The translations under genes and the position numbers were made by a program. The notes beneath the pieces are model-generated. The model saw nothing but the letters and a program-made list of their open reading frames with translations, was not told where the DNA came from and made no database searches. A stretch of DNA of 64,000 nt from Callaeas wilsoni (taxonomy: Eukaryota > Chordata > Aves > Passeriformes > Callaeidae), in NCBI GenBank assembly GCA_013398955.1, contig VWPU01004594.1:1-64000 (forward strand), read 5' to 3'. Numbering within the stretch: position 1 is the stretch's first letter; every line of letters begins with the position of its first letter. Below, one piece after another: positions 53,001 to 63,300 of this stretch.

Positions 53001-56000
53001 TCTCTGTTTTTTGTGGTCAGGGTGCCCCTCCTTCCTCAACTAATCCTGTAAAAATGTAGGAGAAGGGGAGCACCCTCCAGGAAGTTTGTCTACAGACACT
53101 TCTTAAGACAGAGGTAGAAAAGTTTCAGTAGTGAATGAAGCAGGAGGAGTAAAAACATTTTGTGAAGCTGGCAGTTGACCAGTGATTTGATGGCAGAAGT
53201 TTTAACCGGAGTCCCGCAGATTCAGAAGCCAAAGAATGTGTAATGTTTGTCTTTGAAGCAAGAAACACAGGTTCCCACCATACTGGAGTTAAAAATAGCC
53301 TGTGGAAAGAGAGAGGCAGCCCAGAGTTATGACAAGGGAAGTACAAGGAATTTTTCAAGGTCAGCAAAGATACAAGGTCTTTCTGGAAAGGGGGAGTACT
53401 TGCAGTCATCTCTCTCATTAAATGCTTCATTTTCTGAGTACTGAATGGCAGCTCCATGCACATCTCACTGCTGGCTGCTCATCAGCAAAGGGTTTACCTT
53501 TTCTGCCAGAAATCCCTGAGCATGGGAAGTGGCACCTCATAATAGGATGTGCTACTGAGCTCCTCCCTGAGTCCCTAAGTGGTGGCAGATGGACTTCAAT
53601 TTCCCCTAATTATCCCCTCCCCTAGAGTTTCCTGTAGAATCTGTGCTCTCTTGACCTTGGGTCCAAATCAGAAGGCTCGTGCCTCAGCTGGAGGATCCCT
53701 GGAGTAAGGAGCAAGCAGGTACTTTTTACTGCATATTGCAATGCTCTATTATTTTGAGGACAGATTCCTTATAAGCCAAACAAAAGGTATATGAAGTATC
53801 AGGAGATGCAAAACTCAGAACAGCAAGGTAGCCCTGCAAAGCTCTCAGCAGTTGCAGGGCGCTTTGGGATGAGCCCTGATTGCCCAAGGGTAACAAATGA
53901 CTGTCACTGATAAACTCTACGACAGGGTGGTGGCCCAGCACACAGTAATCGCTCACATTCCCAGTTCTTGCATTTGGCCTACCTGACTCCAAAGAGGACT
54001 TGCAGCAGGGTGCAAATTCCTGAGACAAAGAAGATGGTGCTGATCAGGTGGCTCTGGGTCAGTAGGTCATGCTGGAGGCAAAGCTCTTTGGAGAGGATCA
54101 GCGGGATGGCTACAAGACCTCCCATGGCTGTCAAGAAGTGCTAGGAGCCACAGAGAAAGACTGGGTGAAGAAGGACACAGAACTGGCTCTATGTTATTAC
54201 CATGTTGTTGAGAGAACTCACAGATTTGTGCTTTGCTGATACTGGTATTACTCATTCTCTCTCTTTCTTGGCAGATTTAATGCTCTGTTATTAAATATAA
54301 TGGGCTGTTCCAAAGCACCTACAAGAATTGCAGTGCACCCACTGAAATGTCTCCTCCCTTACATGCCCAAAGACCTTTTGTAGTGCTCTGGACTTCCCAG
54401 GCCACTGTCAGACACAACCAGTTCATCCCCAGCACCTGCAGACAAAGCTGCTGGACATACTTTTCCAGCAGGCTGGGGACATCCCAAGGTACAGGGAGAG
54501 AGCAAACCAGGCAAAGTGAATGCAAATATTTCAGTCCATCTTACTTGCACCACAAAGAATAACATAAAAAGTTGGCAAATTGGAGCTACACGTTCTTGGC
54601 CATCAGTAGCTTTTCTCACACAGTGCAATTATGGATAACCATAAAAAGTGAGTGCCAAAGAATGGAAGAACTGGGCATTGTATTTGTCAGAAGAGTCACA
54701 GGCATATTTCTACAATGACCTGTAGTTAATGACTAAATCTGAAAATAATTTTTCAAACTTTTTTTTGTTTTAATTATTAACCTTTGTTGTTCACTCTCAC
54801 TTTGGAGCACAGGAGTGCAGTGGTGGAACTGGTGGCACTCAGAAACTCACTGTATTCATTACAGGCATGTTTTATTAAAATTATGATGCAGCTGTGTTGG
54901 GTTGATAGACTCTAAATTTCCATTTAAGGAAACAAAGTACAAAATTCCACCAACCTCCAAGCACAGTCCATCATTATCCTAATGACTCTGAAATCTCTTT
55001 TGCCCCAGGCTCCCTACCCAGCATGGCATTGGTGGCACTGGGTCATTTAACACACCTGGGCACAGACACCAGCCAAAACAGCGTGTGCCCTTCTGCGGAG
55101 TTTTTGTTGCCATGGGAAGGCAGAAGTTCGGGAGCCCTTACACATTCGGCTACCTGCAGCCAAAATACCTAACATGTTCTTACTAACTATTTGACCCCAG
55201 TCCCAGGATTCTGCCTGACCATTTGCACTTCGAAGGGTGCAAATGTAGCTGTGAGCATAACAATAACAGTCAGTGCTCAGGATGTGGACCAAAGGACTTG
55301 AGATCACTGAGATCCAGTCTCACAGCTCCAGTCAAATCCAGTGAAGGTAAAGCGCTCCCAAATTCAGGTTTCACCCCAATTAAATGGCTGAACAGCCATG
55401 TAACTTTCACGTTCTCCCAACCTCCACCTGCTTTCCCGTCTCACCTGAATGCCCAGCAGGATGCACAGATACCAGGGAGGCACATCAGTGACAGTGTAGC
55501 CAAGCTTGGTCCCACTGTGACCACTGCCCCCACCTTCCTCTGGGCCCCAGGCAGCACAAGCTGGTGAGGAATGGCAATGGCTCCCAACTTCACCCTGGAC
55601 AACAGGAGACACACTTCGTTAGCCACAGCCTGGCCCTGCAGATGCTCAGCAGCCGCCTCTCTTACCACGCTCCACGTCTGGCAGGAACACCTCCTGTGTA
55701 GCTTTTAACAACACCACAATATTTTTAAAAAAAAAACAACAAACCACAAGGAGGGGAAATTAAAACAGAGGCACAAAACACATACGGAAATTTTTTGCAT
55801 GCACTAGTGTGTCTAGGCCTGAAGAAACATTAGAGGGTGTCTCAATCTCAAAGGGACATACAGACAAAGTGCATTAATATAATTAAAATCTAGCTAAGGA
55901 TGAAGAAACTGCAACCAGACGCAAGGAAGAGTGTGAAGTGGGTTCATCTGTGAAAGCTACACTGTCCTCTGGTCTCTGTCCCTCCCATCAATTCCACCCA

Positions 56001-59000
56001 AACAGCATTTTTGATAAAACAGGTTAAAACACCTAGCTGCCACTAATTACTGAGTAGAAGCACGTTTTATGTTTAATTTCCTTGGTCATCTCTTTCCAAT
56101 CTCCTTATGCTCACTCTTACCAGTGTTCCACCTTGATAAAGACACCTGCCTTTTGTCTTACTAGAAAACCCTGCTTGTACAGAGGAACTGGGTGAAACAC
56201 AGGGACACCAGTAGATGGGAAATCCCAGCATCCATGCCAAAGGAGCTGACTGAAATTGCTACCCAGGAAGCCTTGGGTCTCCTCCCAGGCAGCCAGAAGC
56301 CCTATGGCTTCCCAGGGAGCTCTATGCCTTTCAGAGTTTATTTATATAAAGAGGCATTTTGCCAAGGGAAGCAAAGTAGTGCTTTGCTTCATATGCCACA
56401 GCTTTTGAGTAAATTCTCCTGGTTGTCCACACCTCCTTCCAGCCCATTCTGATCCCTGTGCGCATGCACGCACACACACACGGGGTGGAGGGAGGTTGCC
56501 TGGGAAATCACAACACTTAGAGCCAGATGCAAAAGCTAATTAAGATCCCAAAGCATTTGTTTTATCGACCCATCTCCAACCAGCAAGTCCTCAGCATGCT
56601 GGCAGCAGAGGGCTTTTCTGGGCTGAGATGCCCTGCTCTATCAGGCAGGGACAGAAACCTGCTGTCTGGAGAAGCTTAACCAGTTTGTCTGCACCAAACT
56701 TCTTTTTGTTTTTTTATCCTCTAAGTCCTGTGGGAACCTGAAGGCACCAAAATGCCCAACACAACATGAAAGAGTGTGTGGAAAAACTCCTGGCCTGCCT
56801 ACTGATGGAGGCAAACAGATAGTGATGTGGTCAGGGAACAAGGATATAAAATTATGATGCATTCTGCTGTAGATTTTGCAGGTGTGGCAGATTACTACCG
56901 AATTAGTTTGCCTGAAACCTCCAGGTTTCCATTCTCTTGGCTGAGCCTCTGAAGTCCCATTTTAGATCACGCTGTTGAAAACAGGCCATGTAATCCCTAA
57001 GACCCGAGACCCTAATATTGCTATTTATCTGAACTGTTGTGTGAGGGGTGGGGAACTCAGGTTCTAAGGGTATAATTGCTCATGAATTTCTTTGTTCAAG
57101 GTGCCTCCCCAGAGGCACCCAGCTCAAGCTGTTTCTACTGCAGTACCACTCAAATTAACTACCTTAATCAACTTAAAGCCTGAGACTCTGCTACAGAACA
57201 CCGAGGGTGGAGAAGCCTCTTTAACAAATATGGTGTATTTATCCAGCCTAGGCAAACTGGGAGCATTACAGATACTCCAAAATAGATAGGTGAAAGCAGA
57301 GTTAATTCAAACTGGACTCAGGCATGAACTTCAAGAGCAAAAGGTGTTCCTTAACAACTCCCTGTGCAGACATTTTCATTTCAGAACAAGAGAGCCCGAG
57401 CCATGGATTAACAAACGTACAGCAAGGTACTTAAGACTGCCCGTGCATGGAGTTATGTGGGGACAACTACTGAATGACACCACAGGTAGACAAATACTAA
57501 GCTAGGCAGACAGCAGTAAGCTCCTTTCTTTTCATTGCAATTTTCCCCGTATTAACCAGGAGGCATATTCCAGCCAGGCAGAGCCTATGCCAGTACCAGC
57601 CCCACATGATCATCACATGAGTGCCTGACCATCCCCAGGAGCTGGAGGGGAGTGAGCAGGGCTCAGTGGGAAAAGGATGGAGTGGAGATAACAGGATGAG
57701 GCAGGAGCAGAGGCTCTGGACTCCAACCGAAATGCAGGAGGTACCATCTTAAAAGTACCATCTTAAAATCAGGAAACATTATTTTGCTGTGAGAGTGACC
57801 AAGCACTGCACAGGTTGCCTAGAGAGGTTGTGGATTCTTCATTCTTAGAGATATTAAAAAACTGTCTAGACACAGTCCTAGGCAGCTGGCTCTGGGCAAC
57901 CCTGCTTGATGAGGGGATTTGGAGAAGGTGACCTCCAGAGTTCCATTCCAACCTCAGCCAGCCTGTGATGCTGAGATGCTGGCAGGAGGACAAGGCAGGA
58001 GCAGTCTGGAGCAGGGAAGAGAGACCACTGTTGGGGGTTCTCAGCTCAGCGGCTCCCATGAATCCAGGGGACCAGTACCACCTTCTATGTGCCTCAGGCT
58101 CCAGACACAGCACAAGAGCCCTCAATCGCATCTTAAATAAGTGCATCAGGAAGGCACTCAGGACCTGAACTGCTTGAACCACAGGTAAAAGACCTTTGTC
58201 TTTTGCCTTCTTTAGGGTGATTCAAACCATAAGAATTCACAAGTCTGATATGTGTTATGGCAAAACAAGTTAAAATGGAGAGCCTGTTAAAAATAAGGAA
58301 AGAAAATTCTGACCGACTGAGCACTTCCCTGAGGCTCTGCCCACAGCTGGCACAGCACCTCCAATTCATATGGCAAGCTCACCCAGAGCTACCCAAGAAA
58401 TGTGGGGCTTGCACACTAGGAGGTTAAATGCTTCCTCCAAGGTAGCAAGATGGTTGCAGGACCCCACTCTTTCACACCTGCTGACAGAAAATAAGCAAAG
58501 TTTTTAGTTTCTAACGGAGGTGATCCCTGCTTTGGGATAGGAAGGGGGCTGCCACGCCCCAGGACCTTGCCCCATGGCTGTTATGGCTAGCAGCACTCTC
58601 AGCGCACCACACAGCCCTGCATTGACACATCATTTACAGCTTTTACTACACTGCTATAATTCTACAGGATGCCCTCCTCAGCTGACACCCAAATCCCTTC
58701 TTCGCCCACCTTTCTGACAATTCACCTCACTGGAAACTGGTCCAGAAGACAAAGAAACAGTTTTTACTAGGCTAAATTTCTATTGTAATTTTTCTAACTT
58801 GTACATAAAATGCTTTACCCAGGAACACAGCCACCAGCTCACTTGCTTTTCAGTATAGATACACTTGTGCTGCCACTCACCACCATTATCATCTTAGAAC
58901 TAATGAAGAGAAAAGAAGTTAAAAGGGTGCCAGAGAGCAGAAAGTATGCTGAGCCTGCAGCAGCAGCAGAGGCTGTAGTGAGGAAATAATTCCTCGGATT

Positions 59001-59195
59001 CTTGTGGATAAGAGCCGAGACAGAAGTTTACCACACACCAGAATCATTGCAGCAGCCCGAGCCCCCAGCTTTCCCTTTCTCCTCCTTCCACAGGGCTTGC
59101 ACCTGTTTATTCAAGAGTTACCCTCCGGAGAGCAGACTCACCACAAAGCTGGGGTTTTCTAGCCCGTCGAGATCTTTGTCTGAGGAGGAGGTCAT
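38100..59195 (-). CDS. SLC23A4: Sodium-dependent nucleobase transporter SLC23A4 (SNBT1-like), complete
   Basis: SLC23/NAT-family plasma-membrane carrier; rat SLC23A4 (SNBT1) is a Na+-dependent transporter of uracil and purine bases (family knowledge). Exons on minus: 59195-59142, 55594-55445, 54140-53983, 50921-50762, 49424-49243, 45894-45774, 45438-45282, 45097-44844, 41829-41665, 40796-40688, 39622-39527, 38368-38100. These give 1875 bp and 624 aa, with every phase matching and no internal stop. Landmarks: [21 protein letters not shown]-glycosylation sequons N153-A-T and N158-A-S in an extracellular loop; [40 protein letters not shown] (353-371); NAT signature E403-N-V-G-A-L-G-I-T-K412; [29 protein letters not shown]. 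The first signature residue is Glu, as in nucleobase carriers, rather than the Pro of ascorbate carriers SLC23A1/2. Synteny next to STRA8 supports SLC23A4; in humans this locus is a pseudogene. Confidence 0.93.
41095..41607 (+). mobile_element. CR1 LINE (J/E-like), in SLC23A4 intron, antisense to the gene
   Basis: About 0.5 kb of plus-strand CR1: 'tgttttgggcaccacaacgt', 'ccaaaggagggccacaagga', 'ggaaaagaggagactgaggg', 'gttgggcactggcacaggat' and the terminus 'gggtcccttccaactcagca' then TATTCTGTGATTCT. The terminus is the form common in passerine and other neoavian CR1s. It is 5'-truncated and ends about 55 bp from the donor of the exon at 41665. Confidence 0.92.
44484..44532. repeat. 49-nt uninterrupted polypyrimidine tract
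   Basis: Every base from 44484 to 44532 is C or T on the plus strand, with an uneven C-rich right half. On the SLC23A4 sense strand it is a purine tract with several G runs (GGAGGGGAGGGGAGAGGG). Such tracts can form triplex or quadruplex DNA. On the plus strand it ends in CCAG, which would look like a strong antisense splice acceptor. Confidence 0.9.
44690..45480. other. GC- and CpG-rich block around SLC23A4 exons 7-8
   Basis: The two exons (45438-45282, 45097-44844) and the surrounding intron are rich in GC and CpG, for example the cttcggcggcggcggggccc run near 44965. The flanking introns are AT-rich. This may be an intragenic CpG island or GC-biased gene conversion around a recombination site. 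I saw no separate promoter elements. Confidence 0.5.
49020..49173 (+). mobile_element. LTR-like 3' portion (R/U5-like), weak
   Basis: An AATAAA at about 49132 is followed 20 bp later by GAACTCTGCTACAGA. This matches the end motif of two better LTR-like segments at about 57.18 and 60.44 kb. A TG...CA frame (48904-49173) is possible but I find no clear target-site duplication. It could be an old avian ERV LTR end. Confidence 0.3.
56461..56482. repeat. (CA)n microsatellite
   Basis: A short alternating CA/CG run in intron 1 of SLC23A4. Simple repeat, no further meaning seen. Confidence 0.8.
57040..57205 (+). mobile_element. LTR-like fragment, same family as 60.2-60.47 kb
   Basis: The segment shares 'atttctttgttca', GGT.CCTC, GGCA.CCAGCTCAAGCTG, 'gtaccactc' and GACTCTG.T..AG in the same order with 60330-60460. 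That order fits the R/U5 end of an avian endogenous retrovirus LTR. It has no coding capacity and lies in SLC23A4 intron 1. Confidence 0.45.
57770..57972 (+). mobile_element. CR1 LINE 3' end, diverged
   Basis: Plus-strand CR1 tail: 'gcacaggttgcctagagagg', 'ggcaaccctgcttga', GAGAAGGTGACCTCCAGAG, then CCATTCCAACCTCAGCCA and 'ctgtgat'. 5'-truncated, in SLC23A4 intron 1. Confidence 0.85.
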
Positions 59196-59396
59196 GCCTT
59201 CCACTTGCCTTCACCGACTGCCTTGGAAAAAAACCAGTCAGAAGAAGAAAGCCTCCCAAATTCCCACTCTTTCCAGTCAAAACAGTCCTAAAGAAACGGG
59301 GTGAGAAGATGCAGAAGCTGGATTTCGGGAGCCAACCAACGCTCAGTCCTAGCTATTCATGTGAGCTGTATTGCAGAAGCATTTCCTTTTCTTTGG

Positions 59397-59406
59397 CTTA
59401 TATAAG
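59397..59406 (-). promoter_or_regulatory. SLC23A4: TATA-like box upstream of SLC23A4
   Basis: CTTATATAAG, a perfect 10-bp palindrome, lies about 200 bp upstream of the start codon. If used as a TATA box, transcription would begin near 59370, giving a 5' UTR of about 175 nt in exon 1. There is no CpG island here, consistent with a tissue-restricted gene. Inference from motif and position only. Confidence 0.5.
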
Positions 59407-59974
59407 TGACTCCTTTTCTCCAGCTGATTAGAGGACTGGCATTCAAATCAAACTGGAAAGCAGCCCTTCCCTGGAATGAGAGAATCAGTAACTGATGATA
59501 GAAAAAACTTGATCCATAGGTAAGGATGCTGGAGGGTATCAGAGAGGCATCCCTCACAGCCTTGTAACTTGTTGCTTCATTACTATTTCAACAGCAACTC
59601 ACATTTTTTGTGTGGGTTGGGCCTGTTTGAAGATCTTCGTCGACATCTTTGGGACATTCAATTACTAGATAGTTTCACTTCTTTCATATGTAAACTACTG
59701 TGTATTGTGGCTTAGGTGCAAACATTGTCGTCTTGTAGGATACTCCTATTACAGCCTGAAAAGAATGAAGCTTTTATTGTAAATTTATTTATGGCAGCAG
59801 CCAATGATCAAGTGTTGAGATACATGAGTTGTTTAGCTTAAATAAGCTTTACATAGAATGAGTCATAGTTGTAATACTGTGTGATTTAAAATGCTCCTTG
59901 CGTAGCTTTACTTGCTTAGAATGAATAGCTAGATTTACTGAAGCCTTGGGCCACAAGCTGTGGACTGTGACACA

Positions 59975-60160
59975 TATACTTTTGGCTGAAATACAGTTAA
60001 TTTTCCTAGTAATTGGTACAGTGCTCTTTTGTCTTTAGTATGAGAAGAATATTGATAATACACTGATGCTTTAGTTGTAGTATTTATCCTGAGTCTAACA
60101 CTTTTTTAGTTCCCCATGTTCTGCCAGTGAACAGGTGCATAAGAAATGCAAAACAGAAGA
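59975..60160 (+). mobile_element. ERVL-type LTR fragment (avian endogenous retrovirus)
   Basis: The order 'ggctgaaatacagttaattt', 'ggtacagtgct', 'tagtatgagaagaat', 'gttgataacac'-like, 'gatgctttagttg', 'ccatgttctgccagtgaaca' and 'ggtgcataagaa' follows the start of a common passerine/avian ERVL LTR. It is only an LTR piece, without retroviral genes, and it is decayed. Confidence 0.6.
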
Positions 60161-60199
60161 TAAGGATGCTACAAGCATCAACTCAATAAAATAAGGCAA

Positions 60200-60470
60200 T
60201 GGCCTGCCTGCATGGAGGCAGAGAAAGAATCCAATAAGATATTAGAAGGCCCGGACCAAAAATCACCATTGGACTAAAAAAGTGCATTAAGACCACATGA
60301 AGGGCATGTGTGTAATCTTAAGCATATAACTGCCTGAGGATTTCTTTGTTCATGGTCCCTCTCTGAAGGCATCCAGCTCAAGCTGACCTGCTGCTGTACC
60401 ACTCTATTAAATTCTTTATTTTTATAAATTCTGACACCTGCGACTCTGTTGTAGGAAACCTATGGTTGAG
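60200..60470 (+). mobile_element. LTR-like fragment with polyA signal and U5-like end
   Basis: The segment is homologous to 57040-57205 (shared CAGCTCAAGCTG and GTACCACTC blocks). It has ATTAAA at about 60403 and ends ACCTGCGACTCTGTTGTAGG. No retroviral coding sequence follows. It lies directly after the ERVL-type piece, so one LTR may have landed beside the other. Confidence 0.45.
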
Positions 60471-60587
60471 CCCGAATGAGGAGGAAGTGCACCTGAGAGT
60501 GTGTGTGTGTGAGTGAGGAATGGGACACTCACTGGCACGTGGAGCTGCCCGCTGCAAAGGGACTTTGGTCTCAGCTGTTACAGCCTT

Positions 60588-60637
60588 GGGTGGGGTGGGT
60601 GCGTGCGTAAGGGTGTGGGGGGAGGGGAGGGTGTGGG
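60588..60637 (+). other. G-rich tract, potential G-quadruplex
   Basis: Runs of three to six G separated by one to three bases (GGGTGTGGGGGGAGGGG and so on) satisfy the simple quadruplex pattern, especially 60611-60637. The tract is about 1.2 kb upstream of the SLC23A4 TATA-like box and downstream of the LTR fragments. Confidence 0.6.
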
Positions 60638-61197
60638 TGTGTGATTACTGGAATGCTTAGGCAGCAGCTTCTCCTTTCACATAAATCATCAGAACATGAC
60701 ACCAGAGAGGTACAGAACACATAAGACTGAAAAAAGATGACTTCAGGTCATCGGATTATCCCCATGCAGATAAGGATCCTAGCTCATGACCATCAGATGG
60801 TCTAAAGCATAGTTACCCCTTTCTTAACAACTAGCAAATGGTATTAATGCTCCATCAAATCATTCCAGCCACTCCACCCCTACTTAGATTAAATTCTATT
60901 TAATTTAATGGCTTCCTAAGGCAGTGAGCTTCCCCAACCAGTTGCAAAGAACTCCTTTGGAGAGGGGCATGCTATCACCTGCACTTTGTGACCAGCTATT
61001 GGCAACATCTCCTGGTTTCCATGAAGGATACAGTGGAACGGAAATAAACCCCAGTCCCTATTCCTTCTGTAGAGATTTGGTATTCTCAGATCATCTCTTG
61101 AGACCGGAACTGCATTACAGGATAGGACAAGGTCACCCTAAACACTATTAGTGAAGTTACAACCTATTGGACAGATAAATTCTAAGACATCAAAATC

Positions 61198-61310
61198 ATT
61201 GAATCATAGGATGGTTTGCGTTAGAAGAGACCTGGAAGATCATAGAATCACAGACTCACAGAATGGGTTGGGTTGGAAGGGACCTTAAAGATCATCTAGT
61301 TATAGACATG
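61198..61310 (-). mobile_element. Two adjacent CR1 3' ends in the same orientation
   Basis: 'gaatcataggatggtttgcg' with 'ttagaagagacctggaagatcat' (61200-61241) is followed at once by 'agaatcacagactcacagaa' with GGGTTGGAAGGGACCTTAAA (61242-61300). Each is the reverse complement of a CR1 3' terminus, so a very short CR1 copy probably inserted at the tail of another. Confidence 0.75.
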
Positions 61311-62464
61311 GCACAATATTCTTCCAGGGCTAGCCTATCTTCCCAGTAAACTTTTATGCCATCTCCTGTTAAAAGAAGTCTCCTACCTCCTAATTTCAGC
61401 CCAGCATCGGTTCAATGACTCCTCAGTCCTGCCATAACCTTGTTTTCAGATGAGACCCAGGCATTCAGTAACCAGGGCTTCTTAAACAAGTTGTATAAAC
61501 TTGTGTAACATCCAAAAGGCATGGGCACATAACAACACCTGCGTCACCTAGACTAGCATGTGAAACTGCCCACACAAATAGTATTAAGTGAACAGGATGA
61601 GAAGAACAAAATAATAATAACAACAACAATCTTTTTTCTCAAAAAAAACTGGGCAGAAAATCAGTTTACCCTCCTGGGAAATCCTGCAGTGCAGAAAATG
61701 TACTATTTAGAGTACCAAGAGATTGTAGATTTTCATGAAAAACACAATAAATAAGTCCTACATAGCAAAAAGCCTCAACATTACAGTAGGCCTGTTAGGA
61801 ATGAAGAGTTTAACAATACCAGCCTCTGGCCAACAGAAGATTAATAATCTGGACTCTAGATGAAGGTTATGAAATAGCACAATGTACATGTCAAAGTAGA
61901 AATTTATGGGGTCCATGTGAAATGCCCCAGCCTGGAATATCCTGCCTTTGGCAATATGCAAGAAAAGTAGGAAGTCTCTGTGTACATGCAAATGTTTGTA
62001 TACGTAACATATACATGCACATTTACATGCATATTTAAGTATATATAACAGGATTAGCAATAAACTACTAAATTGTGAGGTATTTCAGAACAAGGAGTTA
62101 TTCAATTAGCAAAAATACATGTTTGAACAGCAATGTTGAGAACTACTGATGACAGTCTACTCATTATACAAATGACTTTTAAGTATAAATGGGCAGGTAC
62201 ACACCTTTTTAAGTTATTCATAATGTTTTAGGAAAGAAAACAAAAAAATATATAATACAGATTGCCTTTAGACTTGTGTGTCTGGCATATCTCTTGCTGT
62301 CAGTGCTCATGACAGTAAGGACTGGCTCAGTTTAAGCCCCTGAGGAGGGCATAACTCCGACTTTATGCCTCTGCAATGCAAGCACCAATACAGGAGCTCC
62401 CTTTGCCTTGAGTGGGTGCTTCTAAAACTTCCAGTGCACCTTGAAATTGGAGTCCCAGGCGGGA

Positions 62465-62610
62465 TAGATTCACAGAATATTCTGAATTAGAAGAGACCCA
62501 CAAGCATCGAGTCCAACTCTTAAGTAAATGGCCCATGCAGGGATTGAACACAACCTTGGTGTTATTAGCACCACATTCTTTCCCAAGTTATGAACCAACC
62601 AAGACTGACT
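62465..62610 (-). mobile_element. CR1 LINE 3' end (passerine-like J form)
   Basis: Reverse complement of a CR1 terminus: 'tcacagaatattctgaatta', 'gaagagacccacaagcat', 'cgagtccaactcttaagt', then 'ggcccatgcagggattgaac' and 'ccttggtgttattagcacca'. This block order is typical of a common songbird CR1 form. Confidence 0.85.
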
Positions 62611-63125
62611 GGCACAGATGAAGATGTCTAAAGCTGGATGAGAGGCATCCCTCCATGTAGGGCTGTGCACATGCAATCCAGGGAAGTGCAGATTTGCTGA
62701 GTTGTGCCAAGCCCCTTGCTGAGAGGGCAGGTTCATCCACAGTGCTCTCACAAACCTGTGGCACTGAATCCCAGCTACTGGAGTTGAATAAAGGTGCGTT
62801 TAAAGGGAACTCAGGTATATTAATACACTCAGGGCTATGAAATAAAAGCAGTGCAGTATAGAAAAGGCATGTCATGGAGACTGTGCAAAAAAACCCAACA
62901 AAACACCAAATACTGCAGTCATCTTTTTGGAAAACAGTTTGTTCTTCCACAGACCATAGTCCTGGTTGGTTTGCACAAAGGATGGACTAGCAAGAGAGCT
63001 AAGCAAGTGACCTGCAATTACTAATTTAGTTACAAAACACCTCTATGTCCTTCTGTCTGCAAAACCTTCTGCAAGCAAAGAGGATCACCCATGGCCACCG
63101 ACTTGAAATTAGTACCAGTGTGTTC

Positions 63126-63300
63126 ATTGAATCATAGAGTAGTTTGAGCTGGAAGGGACCTTAAGTGTCACCTAGTGCCAAGCCCCTTACCATGGACAGG
63201 GACACCTTTCACTAGACCAGGCTGCTTCAAACCCCGTGCAGCCTGGCCTTGAACGCTTCCTGGGATGGAGCATTTACAACTTCTGTGGGCATCCACAACT
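63126..63300 (-). mobile_element. CR1 LINE 3' end
   Basis: Reverse complement of a CR1 tail: 'gaatcatagagtagtttgag', 'ctggaagggaccttaagtgt', 'ggacagggacacctttcact', 'agaccaggctgcttcaaacc', 'cagcctggccttgaacgctt' and 'cctgggatgga'. 5'-truncated. Confidence 0.88.
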
